Below are positions 52,690 through 64,000 of a stretch of 64,000 nt of DNA, piece after piece. Both the position numbers and the translations under genes were made by a program. The notes beneath the pieces are model-generated. The model did no database searches. It saw only the letters and a program-made list of their open reading frames with translations, and was not told the origin of the DNA. Numbering within the stretch: position 1 is the first letter of the stretch; the number at the start of each line of letters is the position of its first letter. The DNA comes from Sapria himalayana. Lineage: Eukaryota; Streptophyta; Magnoliopsida; Malpighiales; Rafflesiaceae. The stretch spans positions 1 to 64,000 of the forward strand of contig JAREIK010010485.1 in NCBI GenBank assembly GCA_029783825.1, given 5' to 3'.

Positions 52690-53590
52690 TTTCTAAAATT
52701 TAATCATGGACTGATGCATGAAGCTGGGCAACACAGAAGAATATTTTGATGGGCAGTTCACTGAAAATCTTTGTGAAATCTTGATTCGGTAAATTAAAAA
52801 TAAACTCAAGATTATCTAGCTGTGTCAAATTTCTAGCAAATGGTAGTTGGTGTTGCATGCCCTAGTCTATCAATTTATCAATGGCATTGTTGTGTTCTTT
52901 ATTAGTTTGTAAATGTAGTATGTTATGCTCCATGTGCATGTATAACAATATTCTTTATCTGCTTAGAGTACTAGAGGACAAAGAACTAGAAGATGCTGAC
53001 CATGCCTGAAAGACATATAAGTGTGTTTTTTAAGCTTTAGATTATTTCATTCTATTATCTTTGATGGTATGTGTATTTTCATGAAAGTGCATGTGTCAGT
53101 GTTTACACACATACATAGGCACATACATATATGCAACTGATCACAAGGTAAAAAAAATTACTAATTGAAGAGCAACTATATACAAAAAGGGAACTAGTAA
53201 ATAAAAGGAAGGAGTTGGTGGTGGAGAGGAAATGCAGACTAGAACTAAATGAAGCAATGCAGATGGCCATGGAGAGACATGTTATGGTACTAGTGTAGTA
53301 TGTAGATATTGATGAGCTAGGAGAGAGAAAGCAACGTCAATTTCACTGATAGATTATACTTTATTCACTATCATTAGATACATTGATGAATAATAAGATA
53401 TAATCAAGTTTTTTTATGTTTCTATTTTAACAATGTAACATATTGTATAAGAATATTTTATTAACTAATTTTATTTTTTGTTAATTATTAAAAATGGTTT
53501 ATAGTTTATGTTTTTATTAAATTTAATATAAAATTTTAAAATATGTAATTACATTTTATATAAAAAATTAAAAATGGTAAATTAATTTTG
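52690..53590 (+). other. CACTA element 2 interior, 3' part, no recognisable gene
   Basis: No ORF over 60 codons. On the + strand 53165-53300 is purine-rich (GGAAGGAGTTGGTGGTGGAGAGG) and translates in part to a charged helix-like segment, possibly an end of a decayed gene. From 53390 the sequence is almost pure A/T. Confidence 0.4.
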
Positions 53591-53835
53591 GAATGAAATA
53601 GCTAGGGATTTTTCCTTAGCTAATTTAGCTAGAGAAAATTTTCTTCACTAATTTAGCTAGGGAATTTTTCGTGGCTAGTTTTGGTAGGGAATATATTTAC
53701 TCATTAATTTTTATGACAAGAACTTTAGATTGGGAAAGGTTTCTTCGTTAATCCATCGTTATATCCATTTTAGCGATGGAAAACCCCCATTTAGCTAGGG
53801 AATCTTCCCTAGTTATTTTGGATTTTTTTGTAGTG
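53590..53835 (+). repeat. CACTA element 2, 3' subterminal and terminal region
   Basis: Six or more copies of (T)TAGCTAG(G)GAA in both orientations within 200 bp, a TTTTAGCGATGGAAAACCCCC segment, the near-palindrome at about 53793-53813, and the terminus TTTTTTTGTAGTG ending at 53835. Confidence 0.8.
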
Positions 53836-56800
53836 CTCTCTACCTATCAGTAAATCTATCTATCTATTTCTCTATCTATCAATCTATCTATTTGTCTATC
53901 TAACTATCTATTAAACTTTCTATATATCTATCAATATATCTATCTATCATTTTATCTATATTTCTATCTATCTACGTGAGAATCTATCTGACTATCTATC
54001 TCTCTATCTGTTTGTCTATCTACTGGTCTATCTATCTATCTATCTTTCATTCTATCTATCAGTCTATCTATCTACCTATCTATCTGTCTATCTATCTATC
54101 TATTTATTATCTATTTATTTATCTATTTATATATCTAATAGTATTATATATATATATATATATATAAATCTATCTATTTGTCTAAGAATATGCCTATTTA
54201 TCTATCTATCTATATGTCTATCTAAATATCAATCTATATTTCTATCATCAATCTATCTATCTATCAATCAATCAATCTCTATATCTATCTATTAATTTGT
54301 CTATATATCTAATTTATTCTTTTTATCTATATGTCTATCTCTCTATCTATCTATATATTATTTGTTGATTTATCTATCTATCTATCTATATAACTATATG
54401 TCTATATATATGTCTAGTTATATGTCTATCTATCTGTATCTAAATGTCTATATATCTATCTATTTATCAATGTATTTATCAATCAATCAATCTATCTGTC
54501 TATCAATATATCTATAAAACTATCTATCTATCTGTATATCGATCTATCTATCTGTGTATTTGTCTATCTCTCATTCTATTTGTTTATCTATCTATCTATC
54601 TATTAGTTTGACTATTATCTATCCATCTATTTGTCGATTTGTCTGGATATTTATCTCTCTACTTTACTATCTATCTACTAAAATGTCTATCTACATGACT
54701 ATCTGTGTGACTAACTATCTATCTATATGTCTATTAATATATCTACCTATCTATTTATATGTCTATAAATCTATTTATCAATCTATGTATTTATTTGTCT
54801 ATATATCTGTGTATCAATCTTTATATCAATTTGTCTAACTATCTATCTGTATATAAATCTTCCTATCTATCTATCTTTTTATCAATCTTTATATCAATAT
54901 GATATCTATCTTTCTATCTATTAGTCTATCGATATATCTATCTATCTATATATCTTTTAATCATTGTATATATCTATTTATCTGTTTATTGATATATCTA
55001 TCTATTTATCTATATATCTTTTTTTATATCTATGAATCTATTTATCTATCTATCTATTTATCCATTTATTAATCTATTTATATATATATATCTATCTATC
55101 TATCTATCTATCTATTTGTTTATCTATTTGTCTATCTATTTGTCTATCAATTTTTCTATCTATCTATTTATCAGTATATCTATCTATCAATCTATCTATC
55201 AATGTGTCTATCTATCTATCTGTTTTTCTATCTGTCAATCAATCAATCTATCTATATATTTATCTATTTGACTATCAATCTGCCATTCTATTTGTTTAAC
55301 TATATGATTATCAAAATGTGTAGCAATTTGTATATGAAAAAACAATCAATTTATTTAACAATTTATCAATCAATATGTCTATCAATTTGTCTATCAATCA
55401 ATCTATCTATCAATTTGTCTATCAATCTATGTATAAATCTATGTATCTTTCTATATATCTATTGGTCTATTTATTTGTCTATCTATCTTTCTATCTATGT
55501 GTCTATCTATCTATCTATCTATATATGAATATATCTATCTATCTATCTAACATTCTATATCTATATCTATCTATATATCTATATGTCTATCTATTTGTGC
55601 TTCTATCTATCTATTTATCTATTTCTCTATCTATCTAACTATCTGTCTGTTTAATAACTTATTTATCTATTTTCTATTTATTTGTCTATCTATATGTCTA
55701 TCTATATGTTTATCTATATGTCCATCTATATGTATATCTGTCTGTCTATCTATCTATCTATCTATTTGTCTGTCTGTCTATGTATCTTTTTGTCTATCTA
55801 TCGATCTATCTATCTATCTACTATCTATATATCTATTTATATATCTATCTTTTTGTCTTTCTAACTATCTATATATTTGTCAATCAATTATAAATTGATT
55901 TGTCTATCCATCTACCTATCAATTTGTCTTTCAATATATCTATCATTCTTTCAATCTATATATTTATCAATCAATCTACCTATCTATTTATTAATTTTTT
56001 ATCAATCTATCTATCAATAAATCTATCATTTTGTTTATCTATGTGTCTATCTCTCTTCCTATCTATCTATCTGTCTGTCTGTCGACCTATTTGTCTATCT
56101 ATATATCATATTTCTAATTGTCGATCTACCCATCTATCTATCTTTCTATCGTTCTATCTTTCTCTCTATTTATGTGTTAATCAATCTATTTTTCTGTCTT
56201 TCTATCTATCTATTTATCTTTCTATCAATCTTTCTATCTATCTTTGCATTCATCTATTTGTCTATCAATCGATGTATCTAGCAGTCTATCTAACTGTATA
56301 TCTATTTTCTATTAATATGTCTTTCTTTCTATATTGGTATCTATCTATCTATATATTACCTATCAATATATCTCTCAACTAATCTGAGTGTCTAATAATA
56401 TATCTATATATCTATTTATCTATCTATCTAACTATCTATTTATCTAAAAATTAATCAATCTATTTATCTATCTACATGTTTGTCTATCTGTCTATCTATA
56501 TATTTTTTATCTATTTTTCTATCTATATCTATCAATCTATCTATCTATTTCTTATAAATTTATCTATTAATCTATCTATCAATATGTCTATCAATTCTTC
56601 TATCAATCTGAATATCAATCTATCTATTGATGTGTCTATTTATCTATTAATCTATTTTTCTATCTATATGTTTTTCTATTATCAATCTGCCTATATATTT
56701 GTCTATTTTTTATAATTCTATCTATCTCTCTATCAAGATATTTATGAAACATTCCATCTGTATGGCTATCAAATTTATCTATCAAACTAACTAAAAACTA

Positions 56801-57930
56801 TCTATCTATCTATATGTTTGTGTATCTGTCTCATTTACTTTTTGTCTATCCATCTTTCTATCTATCATTTTATCAATCTATCTAATAATCTATCTATATC
56901 TTTTACTTTCTATATATTTATCTAACTATCTATCGATGTATCTATATATATATATATATATCTATCTATATATTGAAATGTCGATCAATTTGTCTAACTA
57001 TTTGTCTATTATATTGTCTATCATTTTGTAAATCAATCTGTATATCAATATATTTATCAGTCTATCTAACAATTTTTCTATCAATCTATCTAATTATGTG
57101 TCTATTAATCTATCTATCTATCTATCTAATAATCTATGTATTATCTATCAATCAATCAATCTAAATTATCTATTTATCAATCTATCTATCTATTTATCTA
57201 TATGTCTATTTATATGCCTATCTATTTGTCTATCTATTTCTTTTTCTATATGTCAATCAATAAATCACTCCATCTATCTATCTATAAATCTATATATCAA
57301 TATGTCTTTTAATATATCTATCAAACTTTCTATCAATCTAATTATAAATCTATCTATTAATCTGTCTCACTATCTGTGTTTTATCTTTCTATCTAGATGT
57401 CTATTTATCTATTTATCTATTTTTCAATCTACTGGTCTATCTATCTATCTAATTGTCTTTCTATATGTTTATTTATCTATCTATCTATCTATCTATCGAT
57501 CTATATATCTATTTGTCAATCTTTATATCTATCTATCTTTCTATCAATATATTTATCAATGAATCCATCTATATGACTATTAATAGGTCTATCAATAAGT
57601 CTATAAAACTATCTATCTATCTAATATCCATCTATATAATTCCTTGTCTATTTTTCTATCTATCTATCTATAAGTTTGATTGCCTATATTCTTGTCAATT
57701 TGTCAATTTGTCTGGCTGTTTGTCTGTGTACCTAACTATCTTTTTTTTGACAAATTTTGTATGTTACTAACTGTCTGCCTCACTACTTATCTATCTATCT
57801 ATCTATCTATCTATCTCTCTTTATATTAGTCTATCTATTTTATTTCTATATTTCTACCTATCTATCTATATATTTGTATATCTAGATGTCTATCTATCTT
57901 TATATTTAACTATCTATCATTCTATCTATC

Positions 57931-57934
<4 letters not shown>

Positions 57935-57989
<55 letters not shown>
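57935..57989. repeat. (TA)n dinucleotide run, 55 bp
   Basis: Uninterrupted TA repeat, the longest in the window. Confidence 0.92.
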
Positions 57990-57993
<4 letters not shown>

Positions 57994-60900
57994 ATCTATC
58001 TTAGTAATCTATCTATTAATTAATCTATATATCGGTTTATCTTTTTATATATCTGTCTATCTATCTATCTATTTTTCTTTATATCTATCAATATATCCAT
58101 CTATCTATATGTCAATCTATCTGTCTATCTATCTTACTATCTATATGTCTATCTTTCTATATATCTTATTATCTATATGTTTATTTATCTATCTATATTA
58201 GTATATATATGTATATCTATCAATCGATCTATTTATCTATTTGTGTGTCTTTTTATCTATTTATTTATTAGTCTATCTATCTTTCTATCTATTTGTCTAT
58301 ATATATGTCAATCTATTTATCAATCTTTCTATCTATTAGTCTTTATCTATGTATATCTAATTGTTATTCTATTTGTCTCTCTATCTCTATATCTTGGTAT
58401 CAATCTTTCTTACTAATTTTCTATCTATTTATCTATTTGTCTATTTATCTATTTATCTATCTATCTATATATCTATATATCTATCAATCATTATAACTAT
58501 CTATCTATATATTTATATGACTATCTATCTATTTATTTATGTGTCTATCTTTCTATCTAAATATATATTTATCTATCTATTAGTTTGTCTACCTTTATTT
58601 CTATCATTAAATTTATTTTTCTACAAATCTATCTGCCTATCTTTTTATCTATGTTTTTGTCTGTCTATCTATCTATATATCTATCTATCTGTCTATCTAT
58701 CTATCTATATTTTGATCAATCTATCTTTCTATCTATCTATTTGTCTATCTTTCTCTTTACCTATTTTTCTATTTATCTATTTTCTATATATCTATCTATT
58801 TGTCTATCTATTTGTATATGCATCTATCTATCTTCTATCTATTTGTCTATCTATCTTTATATTTGTTTATCTATTTGTCTATATATATGCGTATCTATCA
58901 AAAAATCTATTTGCTTATAAATCTTTATATCAATCTATCGATTTATCTGTATATCTATCTATCTCTCATTCTATATATTAATCTATTTATCAATCTGGCT
59001 ATCAATCAATCTATCAATTTTTCTATAAATTTTTCCATAAATTTGTCTATCAAACTATCTATCTATCTATATATTTTTTATCTATCTATCTGTCTAACTA
59101 ACTAACTATCTATATGTATATCTATCTTACTATATTTCTATGTATATATCTATTTGTCTATCAATGTGCTACGAAATTGTATATCTATCTATATATATGT
59201 ATGTCTATCTGTCTAACTATTTGTTTGTCTATTTTTATGTCAATATGTTTATCACACTGATTATCTGTCTATTCATTTATTTGTCCATCTTTTTATTTTT
59301 CTATTAATTAGTCTATCTGGCTATTTGTCTATCTATTTATCTATTTATATATCTATCTGTCTGTCTATCTAATTGTAAAATAATCATTTTATCTATCTAT
59401 ATATATGTCCATCTATCTTTCTATCTTTCTATCTATTTGTCTTTTGATCTATCTATCTATCTATTTGTTTATCTATATGTCTATCAATCTATCTATCTAT
59501 TTATCTATTAATCTGTCTATGTATCTATCTATTTATCAATTGATCTATTTTTAAAATTATATATCAATCTATCTATAAATCTGTCTATATATCTATGTAT
59601 CTTTCTATATATATTTTTATCTTTCTACCTTTTTATCTATCAATCAATCATTCTTTTTTTAATTATTTGTCTATCTATTTATATATTTGTATTTCTATAT
59701 GTTTATCTATTTGTCTATAAACCTTTCTACCAAACTATCTATCTATCAATGATACAATCCATCTATTTATTTATTTATTTTTTCTATCTATTTGTCTATC
59801 TATCTATATATGTATCTATTTGTATTTCTATTTATGTTTTTATCTATCTATCTATTTATCTATCTATCTATTTAAGTGCTTATCTATCTGTTTATCTATA
59901 TATCTATCTATATATCTATCTAGATATTTTTCTTTCTATCTATGTTACTTTTTGTCTATTTATTTGTTTATAGATTTGTCTATCTTTCTATCTATCTAAC
60001 ACTTTATCTATCTATCTATCTATCTATCTATTATAAAACATTCTGTCTATCTATAAATCTATCTATCTATCTTTATATCAATTTATCTATCTATGTATCT
60101 ATATATGAATTTTATGTCAATATATTAATCTATCAATCTATCATTCTATATATCTATCTGTTTGTCTATTTATTTTTTATCTTTATGTCTATCTATCTGT
60201 CTATCTATCTGTCAATCAAACAATCTATCTATCTTTTTTTCTATCTATCTATCTATTAATCTAAATGATTAATCTATTTATCTATCTATCTATCTAGTTA
60301 ATTATCTATTTATCAATCAATCAATCAATCTGTCTATCTATTATTCTATCTTTCTATCTAAAAATTTAATTATCTATTTGTCTCTCTACATGTCTATCTA
60401 TCTCTAATCAATTTATCTATATCTATTTATATATTATTTATCTTTTTTCTATCTATCTATTAATCTAACTATCTATGTATCTATAAATTTGTATATAAAT
60501 CTATATATCTATCTTTTTATCAATCTTTCTATAAATCTATCCATCAATTTGTCTATTAATCTATCTAACATTCTTTGTATAAATCAATCTATCTATTTGT
60601 CTGTCTATCTATCAATCGATTACTAAATCTTTCTATTAATCTATCTATCTATCTATTTGTTTATCCATGTGTCTATCTCTCTATCTATTTTTCAATATAT
60701 AATCTATCTATCTATCTATCTAACTATCTATCTTTTTATCTATCTATTTATCTATCTGCCTATCTTTCTATCTTTCTATCTTTCTATTTTTCTTTATATT
60801 TATCTTTTATTCTATCTATTGATCTATCTATCTATGTATAATTCTATCTATCTATCTATATATATATCTATATATGTTTCTATTTTTCTATCTCTCTATC

Positions 60901-62302
60901 TATCTATTTTCTATCTATATGTCTATCTTTTTTTCTATCTATCTCTTTCTCTATCTATTTATCTATCTTTCTATCTGTCTATAAATATGTCTATCTATCT
61001 ATATCTATCTATCTATCTGACCACTGTCTATTTATCTATCTATTTGTCTATATTTCTATCTATCTATCTTTCTAATTAAGAATCTATCATTCTTTCTTTC
61101 TATCATTCTTTCTATCATTCTATCTATCTGTCTATCTATATCTCTATATATCTATTTATTTATCTATCTTTCTATATATCTATTTGTGAATAAATCTGTT
61201 TAACAATCTTTCAAATAATTTTTCTATCAATCTATATATCTACCTGTCTATCTATCAGTCTATCTATATATCTATATGTCTATCTATATGTCTATCTATC
61301 TATTTATATATTTATCTATCTATCTCTATATATATCTATCTATCTAATTATGAATCTATTTGTCAAAATGTTTATCTATCAAACTATCTATATATCTATC
61401 TATCTGTCTGTCTGTCTGTCTTTCTGTGTGTTTATACATTTTTCATTTTTTCTATCTATTTGTTTATTTGTTTGTTTGTCTATCTGTATGTCTATTTTTT
61501 CTTTATATTATGATATGTCGTCCTATTTGTCTATCTATCTATATATTTATTTGTCTATCGATTTGTCTATCTATATGTCTATCTTTCTGTCTATCAATCA
61601 ATATGTCAATCTATCTATTAATTTATCTATCAATCAATCTATCTATCTATTTATCAATATGTCTATCAATCTATCTATCAATCTATCTATCAATTTGTCT
61701 ATCAATCATTTAAAAAATCTCTATATCAATCTATCTATATATCTCTAGTTATCTATCTGTATATTTGTCTATCTATCTATCTATTTATCTGTATATCTAT
61801 ATATTTATCTATCAATTTATCTATCTACCTATCTATATGTATATCTATATATATAACTATATATCTATTTATCTATCTTTTTATCTATCTGTCTATATAT
61901 CTATCTGTCTATATATCTATCTGTCTATATATCTATCTGTCTGTCTATCTATCTTTCTTTCAATCATATTGTCTACATATCTATATGTTTATCTATCTAT
62001 TTATCTATATATTTATCTTTTTATATCTATATATATTTATCTATCTATGTGTCTATCTATCTATCTATTTGTCTGTCTATCTACCTGTCTATCCAATTTT
62101 ATATCATTCTGTCTATCAATTAGTTTATCAATTTGTCTATAATTGTGTTTATCGAGTTGTCTATCAATCTTGATATCAATCTTTCTATCGATTTGCATAT
62201 TAATCTGTTTATCAATTTTTCTATCAATTTGTCTATTTATCAATCAAACAATCTATTAGTCTATCTTTATGTCTATCTATGTGTCTATATATATATATGT
62301 CT

Positions 62303-62338
62303 GTGAGTGAGTGAGTGAGTGAGTGTGTGTGTGTGTGT
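62303..62338. repeat. (GAGT)n followed by (GT)n
   Basis: Five GAGT units followed by eight GT units; the only GAGT run seen in the window. Confidence 0.9.
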
Positions 62339-62998
62339 ATTTATATATCTATTAATTTATTTATCTATCCATCTATCTATCTATAAAAATATCTATCTAT
62401 CAATCTATCTGTCTATCAATCTGTCTATCATTCTCTCTATCAAATTATTTATCTATTTGTATGTCTATCTATCTATCTTTTAGACTTGCTACTATCTAAC
62501 TAATAAATCTATCTCTACCTAATTATCTATCTAGCTAATTGTCTGTCTATCTGTCTGTCTATATATCTATATCTCTATGTGCCTATGTGCCTATCTATTT
62601 GTCTATCTATTTGTCTATCTATCTATCTATCAGTGTATCTATCTGTCTATCTTTTTATCTATCTAGCTATCTATCTATATGTCATATTTGTCTATCTATC
62701 AGTGTATCTATCTGTCTATCATTTTGTCTATCTTTCTATCTTTCTACTTATCTATCTATTTATCTATTAGTCTATCTATCTGTCAATCTATCTATCTGCC
62801 TATCTATCTATCTATCTATCTATCTGTCTGTCTTTCTATCTATCAATCTTTCTATCTATCTATTTATTTATCTATCACATTATTTGCATATATATCTATT
62901 TATCTATTTATCTTTTTATCTATTTATCAATCTATATTTCTATTTGTCTTTCTATATGTCTACCTTTCTATGTATCTATCAATCTATTTATCTATCTA

Positions 62999-62999
<1 letters not shown>

Positions 63000-63043
<44 letters not shown>
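63000..63043. repeat. (GT)n dinucleotide run, 44 bp
   Basis: Uninterrupted GT repeat followed by TATATATA, inside TATC repeat. Confidence 0.93.
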
Positions 63044-63051
<8 letters not shown>

Positions 63052-63918
63052 CATTTTGTCTATCTATTTCTCTACCTATCAATATATCTTTCTTAATATC
63101 TATCTATGAATCTATCTATCTGTCTTTCTGTCTGTCTTTCTATCTGTTTCTCAATCTCTCTATCAAACTATATATCTTTCTATCTGTTTATCTGCCTTAT
63201 TAACTATCTGTCTATTTATCTGTCTGTCTGTCTATTTGTTTGTCTCTCTGGATGCTGTCTAATTACCTGGCTACCAGTTTACTTGATTGTCTGTCTATCT
63301 AATTATATGTTTGTATATCTGTCTATCTATTTGTCTATCATTTGTCCATCTATTACTATATCTAATTGTCTATCTTTTTATCTATCTATCTATCTATATA
63401 TCATTTAACCTATTTGTCTATCTATCTATGTATCTATTTTTCTATATATATGTCTATCTATTTTATTCTCTATCTATCTTTCTATCTATTTATTTATCTA
63501 TATGTCTATCTATATATCTATCTATCTATTTTTCTATCTATCTATTTATCTATTTGTCTATTTATCTATCTATATATCTATTTGTCTATCTATCTATCTA
63601 TTTTTCTATCTATCTATTTGTCTGTCTATCTGTCAATCTCTTTGTCTGTCTGTCTGTCTATCTATCTATCAATTTATCTGTCTATTTATCTATCTATCTT
63701 TCTGTCTATCTTTTTTCTATCTAATTTTCTATCCATCTATCTATATATCTATCTATATTCTGTTTATATATATATATATCTATCCATCAATTTGTCTATC
63801 AATATGTCCTTTAAACAATTTTCAACTTGTCTACCAATTTGTATATCAATTTGTCTATCAATATTTCTTTCAATCTATCTATGAATCTATTTATCAATCT
63901 GTCTATCTATCTATCTAT

Positions 63919-64000
63919 CACTATAAACAAAGCCCGGGTGGTTAGGTTAATTTCCTTAGCTATTATAAGAAATTTAGTTGCTAAAATATAATAGCGATGG
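63919..64000 (-). mobile_element. Start of a third CACTA element, cut by the window edge
   Basis: The TATC array stops at 63918 and CACTATAAACAAAGCCCGGG begins. Its AAAGCCC is like the left end of element 1, followed by subterminal TTAGCTATTATAAG and GCTAAAATATAATAGCGATG, which resembles the right end of element 2 read inwards (GCTAAAATGGATATAACGATG). This suggests it is the 3' end, so the element is in minus orientation. The other end and the target duplication lie outside the window. Confidence 0.65.

Larger units (their letters stand above)
39999..53835 (+). mobile_element. CACTA (En/Spm-type) transposon, element 2, carrying foreign gene fragments
   Basis: The left end is CACAACAATAAAATG at 39999; the right end read inwards is CACTACAAAAAAATCC from 53835. 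Direct repeats CTC lie at 39996-39998 and 53836-53838. Subterminal AGCTAGGGAA motifs are dense at both ends, including a near-palindrome TAGCTAGGGAATCTTCCCTAG at about 53793-53813. The 13.8-kb length is in the range of large plant CACTA elements. Contents in order: 5' region shared with element 1, unknown minus-strand fragment, RNA-polymerase pseudogene (minus), coiled-coil gene remnant (plus), BPC pseudogene (plus), simple repeats, and a nested inverted-repeat element. No TNPD-type (Transposase_21) domain was recognised, so it would depend on another element for movement. Confidence 0.87.
53836..63918 (+). repeat. TATC/TGTC tetranucleotide array, block 4
   Basis: About 10.1 kb of degenerate TATC repeat, continuing block 3 across CACTA element 2. 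It contains the longest (TA)n run (57935-57989), a (GAGT)n/(GT)n run (62303-62338), a (GT)n run (63000-63043), and a 16-bp local repeat ATATATCTATCTGTCT (61885-61945, four copies). No gene is supported. Confidence 0.95.

Noticed and set aside
62061..62243. Minus-strand Asp/Lys/Arg-rich ORF in the array
   Set aside because: It reads the GATA strand where substitutions removed the usual TAG stops; no initiation context or homology.

Overview
This is plant nuclear DNA, most likely from a flowering plant. It is AT-rich and repeat-dominated, and I see no intact host gene. The plant assignment rests on a LINE of the plant L1/RTE-like layout (DUF4283 plus zinc-knuckle ORF1; ORF2 with endonuclease, reverse transcriptase, zf-RVT and RNase H), on CACTA (En/Spm) transposons with CACT...AGTG ends and 3-bp target duplications, and on a broken copy of a plant-specific BBR/BPC (GAGA-binding) transcription factor.

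Layout. About 37 kb is a degenerate GATA/TATC tetranucleotide array cut into blocks by mobile elements: 1-167 and 5646-8930 (GATA on + strand), then 8940-20354, 27651-39998 and 53836-63918 (TATC on + strand). The repeat strand switches at 8931-8939. CACTA element 1 (168-5645, minus orientation, AGA target duplication) and CACTA element 2 (39999-53835, plus orientation, CTC target duplication) belong to one family and share about 1.2 kb at their 5' ends and a short piece near their 3' genes. A third CACTA end starts at 63919. A 7.3-kb LINE (20355-27650, minus orientation) has a perfect 17-bp target duplication but broken ORFs.

The main unexpected content is inside CACTA element 2. It carries, in minus orientation (about 42560-44970), the remains of a T7-like single-subunit RNA polymerase of the type carried by plant mitochondrial linear plasmids, and in plus orientation (47382-48103) a broken copy of a BBR/BPC gene. 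It also holds a nested 1.86-kb element with 157-159-bp inverted repeats (50821-52680, probably Mutator-like) and a coiled-coil segment, duplicated in tandem, that probably comes from a transposon gene. Element 2 therefore looks like a CACTA transposon that collected or received foreign sequence of organellar-plasmid and nuclear-gene origin.

The tetranucleotide array has structure above the 4-bp unit: a tandem duplication of about 1.46 kb (31930-34850), a landmark recurring at 0.9-1.8 kb spacing, and exact 44-bp and 32-bp tandem duplications. TATC repeats contain no stop codon in any frame on that strand, so the many long Tyr-Leu-Ser-Ile ORFs there are artefacts. No tRNA, rRNA or CRISPR was recognised. 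All family assignments come from reading motifs by eye; no search was run.
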